Part shown: one piece after another, positions 18,941-27,437 of the stretch
Layout of the letters: each line of letters starts with the position of its first letter
Numbering within the stretch: the stretch's first letter is position 1
NCBI RefSeq assembly: GCF_013912375.1
Contig: NZ_JACETV010000001.1
Location: 1,550,001-1,614,000, forward strand
Length of the DNA: 64,000 bases
Direction of reading: 5' to 3'
Origin: Emticicia sp. BO119
Lineage (GTDB): Bacteria; Bacteroidota; Bacteroidia; Cytophagales; Spirosomataceae
Made by a program: the position numbers and the translations under genes
Notes under the pieces: generated by a model
Told to the model about the DNA's origin: nothing
Databases searched by the model: none
Seen by the model: the letters and a program-made list of their open reading frames with translations, nothing else

Positions 18941-20782
18941 TTATTGATTTTTAATATAAACCTTAAAGGTACTTCCTTTATCAACCTCACTTTCAACTTC
19001 AATTTTTCCACCCATTGCTTCAATCTGATTCTTAATAATAAATAGGCCAAGTCCTCTTGCATCTTTATTTGAATGAAATGTCTTATACATACCAAAGAGC
19101 TTTTGGCCATGTAAACCTAAATCAATTCCCATGCCATTATCTTCGATTTTAAGAATTATATATTTTTCAGTATTTTTTGTATCAATATTTATAACAGGAT
19201 TTCTATCAGGATGGCGATATTTAATGGCATTGGTTAAAAGATTCAGCAGTACACTTTCGATGTATTCTGGGCTATAATTTACAGTTAGATTTTGCGGAAT
19301 GTCAATATGTACGATGGCGGAAGTTTCATCTATACTGCCTTTTATATTTAGTAATACTTTTTCGGTTTCATTAAAAAGGTTGATTTTTTTTACTTGCTGA
19401 TTCAGATTTGTCTGAATCTGTAACACTTCATTTAAATAGTGTATTGTCTCTTGTAAATCGTTTGCAATAGTTAATAAAAATTCAGTTAACTCTTTTTTCT
19501 TTATTTCATCTGTTTCTTCTAATAGTAAGCCAAGTAGCATCTGGAAATTACCAGTATGGGATCTTAGATTATGGGATGTAATATGAGTAAAATTAATGAG
19601 TCTTTTATTTTGCTCACTTACAATATCTAAGGTGTTTTTTAATTCCTGTTCACTGTTTTTCCTTTCTGTTATATCGGCGTGAGTACCTAACATGATCAAA
19701 GGCTTTTTTTCTACTGACCACTCTATTACCTTGCCTTTATCTTGTACCCATATCCAATCTCCAGATTTATGTTTCATTCGATATTCACATTCATAATACT
19801 CACTTTCCCTTAAGAAGCATTTTTCTAAAGCTTTATCAGAAATTTCTGAATCATCAGGATGTACTAAATTATTCCAGGTTTTTTTGTTTATAGGTTTAAG
19901 TTCCTCTAATGTATATCCTACAATACCGGCCCATCGTTCATTATATATCATAATGTCTTCTTGTATATTCCATTCCCAGGTTCCGATATTAGTGCCTTCT
20001 ATGGTTTGAAAAAGTCTTTGTCTTTCTCTTTGTAATTCTTCCGATGCATTTTTTTGCTGTGTAATATCATTGATTTGAGATATAAAATATAAAGGCAACC
20101 CCTCATTATTACGTACCAAAGAAACTGTTAGATGAACCCAGACTATATGTCCTTTTTTATGAAAATATCGTTTTTCCATCTCATAATTCTCAATTTCTTT
20201 ATTGAGCATTTGTTTCACCAGAGCCAAATCTTTGTCTAAATCATCAGTGTAAGTTAAATCCTGAAAAGTTAGAGTCATTAACTCTTCTTCACTATAGCCT
20301 GTAATTTTGCATACTTGTTTATTCACTTTTATCCATTGTCCGCTGGGGGAAACAAGGGCCATACCTATAGGGGCAAATTCAAAGGCCTTCTGGAATTTTT
20401 CTTCATTTAAATAAAGTGTTTCTAATAATGTTTTTTGAGCAGTTATATCCTGAAATGTTCCATAAATTAATATGCACTTGCCATCTTCAAAATCTGCCTG
20501 CGCACTGCTTTCAACCCATTTGACATTGTTTTTGTTTGTGAAGATTTCAAATTGTTCAACAAAGGATTCTCCTGTAGAAATTAATTTTTTAACCAAAGTA
20601 ATTATTCTCTCACGATGTTCTGACCCAGCATAAAAGTTAACTGCAGACTCAAGGTCTGGGAAATAGTTTTCTGAAACTTCATGAATAGATTTGGTAACGT
20701 AATCCCAATCTAAAATTCCAGTTTTAAGATCCAGTTCCCAAGTTCCGATATTAGGTAATAAATTTGCCCTTTTATATTTCAT
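18941..20782 (-). CDS. Cytosolic PAS-domain sensor histidine kinase
   Basis: 613 aa from ATG 20782. There are no membrane segments. Three PAS domains lie at about 10-115, 120-245 and 255-373 (each closing with a PAC-type segment such as GTFQDITAQ, ISQINDITQQ and GTHADITERK). A histidine-containing dimerisation region follows with the H-box ITSHNLRSH (phospho-His about 404), then a HATPase domain with NLLTNAIKYR (Asn518), IEDNGMGID and GLGLFIIK. The kinase should phosphorylate the receiver encoded next on the same strand. The PAS inputs suggest sensing of a cytosolic ligand, redox state or light, but I see no cofactor-binding residue that decides. A GTG at 20812 is an alternative start, but a promoter element lies between it and the ATG. 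Confidence 0.9.
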   Translation of the reverse strand: MKYKRANLLPNIGTWELDLKTGILDWDYVTKSIHEVSENYFPDLESAVNFYAGSEHRERIITLVKKLISTGESFVEQFEIFTNKNNVKWVESSAQADFEDGKCILIYGTFQDITAQKTLLETLYLNEEKFQKAFEFAPIGMALVSPSGQWIKVNKQVCKITGYSEEELMTLTFQDLTYTDDLDKDLALVKQMLNKEIENYEMEKRYFHKKGHIVWVHLTVSLVRNNEGLPLYFISQINDITQQKNASEELQRERQRLFQTIEGTNIGTWEWNIQEDIMIYNERWAGIVGYTLEELKPINKKTWNNLVHPDDSEISDKALEKCFLRESEYYECEYRMKHKSGDWIWVQDKGKVIEWSVEKKPLIMLGTHADITERKNSEQELKNTLDIVSEQNKRLINFTHITSHNLRSHTGNFQMLLGLLLEETDEIKKKELTEFLLTIANDLQETIHYLNEVLQIQTNLNQQVKKINLFNETEKVLLNIKGSIDETSAIVHIDIPQNLTVNYSPEYIESVLLNLLTNAIKYRHPDRNPVINIDTKNTEKYIILKIEDNGMGIDLGLHGQKLFGMYKTFHSNKDARGLGLFIIKNQIEAMGGKIEVESEVDKGSTFKVYIKNQ

Positions 20783-20793
20783 TAGTTGGTCAA

Positions 20794-20801
20794 CAAAAAT
20801 A
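20794..20801 (-). promoter_or_regulatory. -7 promoter element (TATTTTTG) of the histidine kinase
   Basis: The minus strand reads TATTTTTG, an exact TAnnTTTG, 11 nt before the ATG at 20782. Its place just inside a longer ORF beginning at GTG 20812 supports the ATG start. Confidence 0.5.
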
Positions 20802-21097
20802 GAATTAATCACTCAAATAAGTAATTTGCAAAATCAACAAGCATGTAAAAAGAGTATAGTTATTTTTATTTTTTGGGATAACATATTAATGTTCTGAATA
20901 AACGTGTAATATGTCTGGTAGAAAACAATTCTTATTATCACAGACCTATGATAATAATTCTATTTTGCATCACGTAGCTTTGTTGTATGCCCAAATATAT
21001 TGATTTTTATTTTAGAAATACTATATATACGTAAATACTTAAAAAAATCTTATTTGGTATGAAATCAAAGATATTATATGCAAAATTTTGAAATAAT

Positions 21098-22594
21098 CTA
21101 TTTGCTTTCGACACTTTGGTTTATTAGAAGAAGAGCGCCTTTTGCCTTAATCCATTCTTTCAAAAGTGTTCCGGGGGTAAGGCCAATAGGATGATTACCT
21201 AAAATTATGTCTTCATCGCCATCACCATCAATATCTCCAGTGTCCATCACTAACCATCTGCCATATTTTCTGATATTCAATACTTTTGGTGTGAATTCTC
21301 CGTTATTGTTTTCAAAAAACACAAAGTCTTTCGGCGTTTTTTCAAAGTAATCCACAAAAAAACCGATTGAAGCAATGTCAAGATCACCATCTAAATCGAA
21401 GTCTTTTGCTACTGCTTTATAAGCGCCATTCATCTGATAAAAATAGGTTTGTTTAAATATATTTCTACCCTGATTAGTAAAAATATATACTCCATGATAA
21501 TGCTTCAATTCAATCGAATAATCAGAATTATCACCAGCGGTATAAAGAATATCTAACAACCCATCTTTATTAATATCAACTAATTCAAAGCTTGAAGAAC
21601 CATAAACTGGTGGGAAGCGTAACAGTATATTTGGTGAAAACTTTAAATTACCGAGGTTTTTATACCATACTATTCGCTCATTACCTTGTCCGTAAAGGGT
21701 AATTAAGTCTAACTTACCATCTTTATCAAAATCGAGAGGAATGGTTTTTATTGCTCCGGGACTATTGTCAATTATGTGTTTTTCTAAAGTATTACCGGTC
21801 TGTTTCCAGACAGCTAATGAACCGGTTAATGTACCAAATTCATTGATCACAAATTCTTCATCCGGATTTTTATCTAAATTAATAGGGATTGTTTGTGTGG
21901 GTCTATATAGATTTGATAACAGAATCTCACTTTTATCTGTATTCAGCAAATCGGTAGTTTTAATATATCCATGGGGTCTTAGTGAAGGGTCAATAGAATT
22001 ACCAATGTAGGTCAACAAAACTTTGTGCTTCGATATTAAATGAATATCACTTACTGCAGCTTTATTAGGAACTTGTCTAATAACGTTGCTTTCTTTATCC
22101 AATACCCATATTTCCTGATTGATTTCATCACATGCATAAGCAAAACGATTTAAAGTGTCAATTTTTACGCAGGTAATGTTTGGCATTTTTTTAGAGTAAG
22201 GCATATGAGTTTTACCTTTAAATAGGTTGCTTTCTGACTGAGTTATACTACTTAATGGAAAATGGAGACTGTAGGGAGATTTTGAAACATAATAATCCTT
22301 GATTCTTCTCCATTCTTCTTCTGTAACTGAGGGTCTGTCAGGAATACTATTTTGTTCAATGGGGTCAATTTTATTCAACTTTTTTATTTCACTTCCCACT
22401 CCCATTAGGAGTGCCATTTTAGGAAGCACTTTTCCCCAATTATTCTTATCTAAAAGGTCTGGAGTAGGGAATAAATGACAACTACCACAATGTTTTTGTG
22501 CTAAAACAAGATCAGCTTTATCTTCTGTCTTATTAGTACACGCATTAATTGAAATTGAGAGGAAGGCAAAAGCAATAAGGAGCTTATAAGTCAT
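21098..22594 (-). CDS. FG-GAP/VCBS-repeat lipoprotein with N-terminal cytochrome c motif
   Basis: 498 aa from ATG 22594; 36 upstream codons lack conserved character. The signal ends in a lipobox (SINAC, Cys19). A haem c motif CGSCH (36-40) follows at once with a Leu-rich helix, giving a very short cytochrome-like segment. The rest is a beta-propeller of FG-GAP/VCBS repeats with Ca-binding loops: DFDKDGKLDL, DINKDGLLDI, DFDLDGDLDI and DIDGDGDEDI. Such proteins occur at the Bacteroidota cell surface; the function is unknown, but a haem plus propeller suggests electron transfer or a redox-linked hydrolase. It lies just past the terminator of the sulfur operon and is probably transcribed separately. 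The stop is followed by a 285-nt AT-rich gap to the kinase promoter with nothing recognisable. Confidence 0.8.
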   Translation of the reverse strand: MTYKLLIAFAFLSISINACTNKTEDKADLVLAQKHCGSCHLFPTPDLLDKNNWGKVLPKMALLMGVGSEIKKLNKIDPIEQNSIPDRPSVTEEEWRRIKDYYVSKSPYSLHFPLSSITQSESNLFKGKTHMPYSKKMPNITCVKIDTLNRFAYACDEINQEIWVLDKESNVIRQVPNKAAVSDIHLISKHKVLLTYIGNSIDPSLRPHGYIKTTDLLNTDKSEILLSNLYRPTQTIPINLDKNPDEEFVINEFGTLTGSLAVWKQTGNTLEKHIIDNSPGAIKTIPLDFDKDGKLDLITLYGQGNERIVWYKNLGNLKFSPNILLRFPPVYGSSSFELVDINKDGLLDILYTAGDNSDYSIELKHYHGVYIFTNQGRNIFKQTYFYQMNGAYKAVAKDFDLDGDLDIASIGFFVDYFEKTPKDFVFFENNNGEFTPKVLNIRKYGRWLVMDTGDIDGDGDEDIILGNHPIGLTPGTLLKEWIKAKGALLLINQSVESK

Positions 22595-22636
22595 AAGTTG
22601 AATAATTTGATAGCTCCAAATAACAGAAAATTTTTC

Positions 22637-22665
22637 AAAAAAAAAAGACAGCAAAAATTGCTGTC
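22637..22665 (-). terminator. Strong terminator of the sulfate-assimilation operon
   Basis: On the minus strand GACAGCAA, loop TTT and TTGCTGTC form a perfect 8-bp stem followed by ten T residues (22637-22646 on the plus strand are all A). It lies 68 nt after the cysN stop. Confidence 0.9.
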
Positions 22666-22732
22666 CGTTTTTACCGAACCCTAAACTAATCAAAGTCTTC
22701 AAGTTTGGTTGATGAATATTTTGTAATTGGAA

Positions 22733-23992
22733 CTATTCCACAAATCCTACACCAACTGTACTGTTTGATATTTCATCAATCAAGATGAATGCGCCATTTG
22801 TTGAGTTTTCATTGTATTTATCTGCGTAAATCGGGCTTGAAGTTTTGATAGAAACCCAGCCGATTTCATTTAATTTTATTCCTCCATCATGAGATGGCTC
22901 AGTATCTAAGGTCATATTTTTAATATCAACCATTGAATTTATGCTATTAACCTTTGCTTTCACGCGATTAATACCATGTTGTAGCAAATAAGTTTTGCCA
23001 ACTCTCAAAGAATGACTATCTAACCAACATATTTTAGCTTCTAATTCTTTCTTTGCTTCCGGTTGTTGGCCAACCTTTACAATCATATTACCTCTGCTGA
23101 TGTCAATATCATCTTCAAGGGTAATTACAACTGACTCACGAGCATGAGCAATTTCTAAATTCTTGCCGAATTTTTCAATACTTTTTATCTTGCTTATTTG
23201 GCCACTTGGCAAAGCTTCTACTAAATCGCCAACCACGAAACTACCACTCGCAATTTTCCCTCCATAGCCGCGATAATCGTGAAACTCTTCAGTTTTAGGT
23301 CGTACTACAACCTGTACAGGGAAACGAGCAGGTAAATGAGAAATTGGATTCACCTGATTATCAAGATTTTCAAGTGTTTCCAGCAAAGAATTGCCCTCAA
23401 ACCAAGGAGTTTCAGACGATTTCTTAACTAAATTTTCGCCATATAATGAAGAAATCGGGATAAATTGAATCGTTTGCCCAGTAAAACTTACGTGTTCAGC
23501 TAATTTTGAAAATTCAGTTTTAATTTCCTCAAACCGTTCCTTGCTATAATTGACTAAATCCATTTTGTTTACAGCCACAATAATATTCTTAATGCGGAGC
23601 ATGGAAGAAATATAGAAATGGCGTTTGGTTTGTTCAACTACCCCATTACGCGCATCAATCAGAATAATAGAAACGGAGGTGTTTGAAGCCCCCGTAACCA
23701 TGTTTCGTGTGTACTCAAAATGCCCCGGTGTGTCTGCGATAATGTATTTACGCTTTGGTGTACTAAAATAAATGTGAGCCACGTCTATCGTAATACCCTG
23801 TTCACGTTCGGCAATTAAGCCATCTGTTAAAAGAGATAAATCTAAAAAATTAAGACCTTTACGTTTTGAAGCTGCTTCTAATGCTTCAATTTTATCACCA
23901 GTAATGGAATTCGTCTCATAAAGAAGGCGTCCGATAAGGGTACTTTTACCATCATCTACCGAACCTGCTGTTGCTATTCTTAATATATCCAT
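22733..23992 (-). CDS. cysN: Sulfate adenylyltransferase GTPase subunit
   Basis: 419 aa. With CysD it makes adenylyl sulfate (APS) from sulfate and ATP, driven by GTP hydrolysis. EF-Tu-like GTPase motifs are visible: G1 TAGSVDDGKSTLIGRLLY, G3 DTPGHFEYTRNM and G4 VNKMDL, with the REQGITIDVAHIYF switch region. It is shorter than the enterobacterial protein (about 475) and has no fused APS kinase domain, and no cysC is in the window. It is the last gene of the operon, 48 nt after cysD. Confidence 0.95.
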   Translation of the reverse strand: MDILRIATAGSVDDGKSTLIGRLLYETNSITGDKIEALEAASKRKGLNFLDLSLLTDGLIAEREQGITIDVAHIYFSTPKRKYIIADTPGHFEYTRNMVTGASNTSVSIILIDARNGVVEQTKRHFYISSMLRIKNIIVAVNKMDLVNYSKERFEEIKTEFSKLAEHVSFTGQTIQFIPISSLYGENLVKKSSETPWFEGNSLLETLENLDNQVNPISHLPARFPVQVVVRPKTEEFHDYRGYGGKIASGSFVVGDLVEALPSGQISKIKSIEKFGKNLEIAHARESVVITLEDDIDISRGNMIVKVGQQPEAKKELEAKICWLDSHSLRVGKTYLLQHGINRVKAKVNSINSMVDIKNMTLDTEPSHDGGIKLNEIGWVSIKTSSPIYADKYNENSTNGAFILIDEISNSTVGVGFVE

Positions 23993-24040
23993 TGTAAATT
24001 AAATCAAAAAACTGTTTGCTAATTCGCCATTATTCACTCA

Positions 24041-24985
24041 TTAAAAGTATCCTGCCTGCTTACGCTTTTCCATAGCCGCCTCTGAGCGTTTGTCATCAAT
24101 TCTTGCACCTCTCTCAGATATTTTTGCCGATAATATTTCTGAAATCACATCATCTAAATTATCAGCCTCTGAGGCTACTGCTGCTGTGCAGGTCATATCT
24201 CCTACAGTACGGAACCGTACTTTGGTAGAATAAGGAATTTCGTCTTCCGATTTATTAATGAATTCAGAATCCGCCCAGATTAATCCGTCACGGTCAAAAA
24301 CCATACGATCATGCGTAAAATAAATACTTGGAATACGCAATTTTTCTTCCTTTATATAATTCCAGACATCTAACTCTGTCCAGTTTGAAATCGGAAAAAC
24401 TCTCACGTTTTCACCTATTTCAATCCTCCCATTAAGCATATCAAACAACTCTGGTCTTTGTTTTTTTGCGTTCCATTGCCCAAAATCATCTCTTACAGAG
24501 AAAATTCTTTCCTTGGCACGTGCCTTCTCTTCATCACGACGAGCACCACCTATACAAGCATCAAATTTAAATTCTTCAATGGCGTCAAGCAAGGTTACAG
24601 TCTGAGCTGCATTACGGCTTGCATACTTACCTGATTCTTCCTTCACCTTGCCTTGTTTGATAGAATCTTCTACGTAGCGAACGTGTAATTCTAAACCTAA
24701 CTTATTTACCAGCCAATCACGGTATTCGATTGTCTCTGGGAAATTATGCCCTGTGTCTACATGGAGAAGCTTAAAAGGGATTTTTCCTGGGTAAAACGCT
24801 TTCTCTGCCAGTCTTACAACAGTAATCGAATCTTTGCCACCTGAGAAAAGAATTGCAGGTTTTTCGAACTGAGAGGCAACTTCTCTTAGAATATAAATCG
24901 CTTCGTCTTCCAATTCTCTTGGGAAAATCCCGTTGATGTCGGAAGAAGAGTTAACGATTTCAGAATTGTTTAAAAAATTACTCAT
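24041..24985 (-). CDS. cysD: Sulfate adenylyltransferase small subunit
   Basis: 314 aa PP-loop ATP pyrophosphatase. The signature SGGKDSITVVRLAEKAF is near residue 48, followed by LLHVDTGHNFPETIEYRD, which binds ATP and sulfate, and CIGGARRDEEKARAKERIFS. It forms the adenylyl-transfer subunit with CysN. The C-terminal segment (RGARIDDKRSEAAMEKRKQAGYF) is typical of CysD. It lies 30 nt after cysH and 48 nt before cysN. Confidence 0.96.
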   Translation of the reverse strand: MSNFLNNSEIVNSSSDINGIFPRELEDEAIYILREVASQFEKPAILFSGGKDSITVVRLAEKAFYPGKIPFKLLHVDTGHNFPETIEYRDWLVNKLGLELHVRYVEDSIKQGKVKEESGKYASRNAAQTVTLLDAIEEFKFDACIGGARRDEEKARAKERIFSVRDDFGQWNAKKQRPELFDMLNGRIEIGENVRVFPISNWTELDVWNYIKEEKLRIPSIYFTHDRMVFDRDGLIWADSEFINKSEDEIPYSTKVRFRTVGDMTCTAAVASEADNLDDVISEILSAKISERGARIDDKRSEAAMEKRKQAGYF

Positions 24986-25015
24986 ATTTATTATTTTTAC
25001 TCATCAAGGCGCAAT

Positions 25016-25717
25016 TTACGAAACTTGATGCAAACCACATTCTTTTTTTGATTCTTCCCACCACCAACGACCAGCTCTTGGGTGTTCACCAGGTTCAATG
25101 GCTCGGGTACAAGGTAAACAACCAATACTCACAAAGCCTTTTTTATGAAGAGGATTATCCGGAACTCTATTGGCAGAAATATATTCAAGTATCTGGTCAT
25201 ACGTCCAGTGAATCAATGGATTGAATTTCCATACATTGTTTCCACCATCCCATTCCCATATTTTCATATCATTTCTATTCTCTGACTGCTCGGCTCTTAA
25301 ACCTGTTATCCATACTTCTGCACCTGATAAAGCCCTTTTTAACGGCTCAATTTTTCTGATACCACAACATTCTTTCCTATTTTCAATCGATTCATAGAAA
25401 CTATTAAAGCCCTTTTCTGTTACTAATTTCTGTACCTTATCAGTATTCGGGAAATAGGTTTCTATAGGCTGTTTATAGCGAGCCCTTGTTCTGTCCATTA
25501 GTTCGTAAGTATCCTGAAAAAGCCTTCCGGTATCTAATGTAAATACTTTGATATTCAATGGAGCCTGGCTAATTGTATTTTTAAAAATAGCGTGAGTAAT
25601 AACCTGGTCTTCTTGTCCGAAAGACGTAGAAAATACTACTTTACCCGGAAATTGATTAGCTATAAAGTTGAGTCCTTCGTCTAATGAAAGTTTTTCTAAA
25701 ATATCTGTATTGACCAT
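25016..25717 (-). CDS. cysH: Adenylyl-sulfate reductase, thioredoxin-dependent, Fe-S type
   Basis: 233 aa. It reduces activated sulfate to sulfite. The PP-loop motif SFGQEDQVITHAIF lies near the N-terminus. Two Cys pairs, KECCG and GCLPC, would hold a 4Fe-4S cluster, which is the mark of APS rather than PAPS reductases. The C-terminal KKECGLH carries the catalytic Cys that forms the S-sulfonate. With no APS kinase in the operon, direct APS reduction is the likely route. It starts 12 nt after the TauE/SafE permease and is 30 nt before cysD. Confidence 0.94.
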   Translation of the reverse strand: MVNTDILEKLSLDEGLNFIANQFPGKVVFSTSFGQEDQVITHAIFKNTISQAPLNIKVFTLDTGRLFQDTYELMDRTRARYKQPIETYFPNTDKVQKLVTEKGFNSFYESIENRKECCGIRKIEPLKRALSGAEVWITGLRAEQSENRNDMKIWEWDGGNNVWKFNPLIHWTYDQILEYISANRVPDNPLHKKGFVSIGCLPCTRAIEPGEHPRAGRWWWEESKKECGLHQVS

Positions 25718-25729
25718 CTTAACTATGAA

Positions 25730-26611
25730 TTAAAACCAAACCTTAATTATATTGTAGATGCTTAAACCTACAACTAAGGTTCCTACAATTAGCATAATTG
25801 TCTTTGGTGGAAATAGTTTCACTAAAAATGCCCCAAGTGGTGCTGCAAGAACACCTCCCAGAATAAGCCCTGCAATGGGTTGCCATGCCTGGATATCGAT
25901 AAAAAGCATAAAAATACCGGTGCTGAAAAATGCTACAAAGAACTCGGCAGTATTTACGGTTCCGATTGCTTCCTTAGGGGCATTACCTTTATTAATCAGA
26001 TTGGAGGTTACCAATGGCCCCCAACCACCACCACCAATTGAATCAAAGAAACCACCAACTAAACCTAAAATTCCTAAATTTTTATTGGTTGGTGTACTTG
26101 GTCGCTTTTTAAAAGCTTTAATGATTATAATGATACCAAGCCCTACTAAATATAAAGAGATATATGGGCGGATAACTTTACCATCAATCACCTCAGAAAT
26201 TAAGTAAGCCCCAATCATCGAACCGATTACACCTGTAATAACAATTCTGAAAAAAAGTTTTTTATCGATGTTTCCAAAATATAAGTGCGAAAGACCAGAT
26301 ACCCCTGTTGTAAATACCTCGGCTGTATGTACGCTTGCAGTTGCATAAGCGGGAGGTACACCTACACCTAAAAGCATGGAAGTACAAGTAGCTCCGTAGG
26401 CCATTCCTAAGGCACCATCTACCAATTGTGCTAAAAAACCAACCCCTACATAATAAAAGAAGAGGTTATTAACACCCCATTGGAATGAGTGGATACTGGC
26501 AAAAATACGATAAGCCAATACACCGATCAATAAAACCTTTAAGGCAAGTATTGCAATAGCAATATATTTCAGTCCAATTCTGGCACTTAGAGCGTTTGCG
26601 ATTCTTTCCAT
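25730..26611 (-). CDS. TauE/SafE-family permease of the sulfur operon
   Basis: 293 aa with about eight membrane helices. The family repeat is visible as YVGVGFLAQLVDGALGMAYGATCT and GLVGGFFDSIGGGGWGPLVTSNLI, both with glycine-rich inner motifs. Family members carry sulfite, sulfoacetate or sulfate. Inside an operon for sulfate activation and reduction it is either the sulfate importer or a sulfite export valve; no CysTWA, SulP or CysZ gene is in the window. It is 19 nt after cobA and 12 nt before cysH. A 149-codon antisense frame inside it is not a gene. Confidence 0.88.
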   Translation of the reverse strand: MERIANALSARIGLKYIAIAILALKVLLIGVLAYRIFASIHSFQWGVNNLFFYYVGVGFLAQLVDGALGMAYGATCTSMLLGVGVPPAYATASVHTAEVFTTGVSGLSHLYFGNIDKKLFFRIVITGVIGSMIGAYLISEVIDGKVIRPYISLYLVGLGIIIIIKAFKKRPSTPTNKNLGILGLVGGFFDSIGGGGWGPLVTSNLINKGNAPKEAIGTVNTAEFFVAFFSTGIFMLFIDIQAWQPIAGLILGGVLAAPLGAFLVKLFPPKTIMLIVGTLVVGLSIYNIIKVWF

Positions 26612-26630
26612 TTACCTTAAGTTTCTTGTC

Positions 26631-27437
26631 TTAGTTTGTTTTATTTTTTCCAGAGTATTGCTGACCAAGATAGCAAAGGTGCTGAACGCTGTTTTGTTTC
26701 ACCACTTCACCAATCATGATAATAGCCGGATTACTTAATAAATGATTCTTGGCAATTGTTTCAAGATCTTTCACCTCTCCGATACCAATTTTCTGCTCTG
26801 CTGTTGAAGCTTGTTGAATAATAGCAGCTGGAGTGTATGGGAATCCCTCTTCTCTGAAAATCTGAGCAATCTGCGATAACTTTTTCATACCCATTAAAAT
26901 CACAACTGTTGCATTAGAGTGTGCCGCAAGTCTGATATCTTTTGATAAAGATTGGTCTGATTTAGTGCCTGTAATTACCCAGAAACTATCTGCAACGCCG
27001 CGTGCAGTAAGCGGAATTTCATAAAAACCACCTGAAAGGATGCTTGATACACCTGGTATGTAAGCGGTTTCAATACCTCGGGATTTAGCATAAGCTATCT
27101 CTTCATTGCCACGACCAAAAATAAATGGGTCTCCGCCCTTGAGACGCACCACATGGCCTTTTTCAAAAGCTTTCTCTACAATTAAAAAGTTAATACTATC
27201 CTGACTGACACTCTTTTCATAGCCACGCTTGCCCACATAAATACGTTCGCAAACAGGGTGGCAATATTCCAATAAATCTTCATTAATCAGAGCATCATAT
27301 AACACCACATCAGCCTGACGTAAAATATTAATCGCCTTAAGAGTAATCAACTCAGGATCACCCAACCCCGCACCTACAACAGTAAGTTTCGGCATAGGAT
27401 GAGAGCTGCCAGACTTTATTTCAAAATTATTTGTCAT
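26631..27437 (-). CDS. cobA: Uroporphyrinogen-III C-methyltransferase (SUMT)
   Basis: 268 aa. It methylates uroporphyrinogen III twice with SAM to precorrin-2, the first step to sirohaem needed by the reductase encoded just upstream. Tetrapyrrole-methylase motifs are visible: TVVGAGLGDPELITLKAINIL, VVLYDALI, RLKGGDPFIFGRGNEE and VTIL-type GMKKL segment after WVITGTKS. It lacks the CysG oxidase/ferrochelatase half, so another enzyme must finish sirohaem. Its ATG overlaps the reductase stop (ATGA), a sign of translational coupling. Confidence 0.93.
   Translation of the reverse strand: MTNNFEIKSGSSHPMPKLTVVGAGLGDPELITLKAINILRQADVVLYDALINEDLLEYCHPVCERIYVGKRGYEKSVSQDSINFLIVEKAFEKGHVVRLKGGDPFIFGRGNEEIAYAKSRGIETAYIPGVSSILSGGFYEIPLTARGVADSFWVITGTKSDQSLSKDIRLAAHSNATVVILMGMKKLSQIAQIFREEGFPYTPAAIIQQASTAEQKIGIGEVKDLETIAKNHLLSNPAIIMIGEVVKQNSVQHLCYLGQQYSGKNKTN

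Noticed and set aside
25758-26207. 149-codon plus-strand frame
   Set aside because: It is antisense to the well-supported TauE/SafE gene, and its proline-rich product mirrors glycine-rich membrane motifs.
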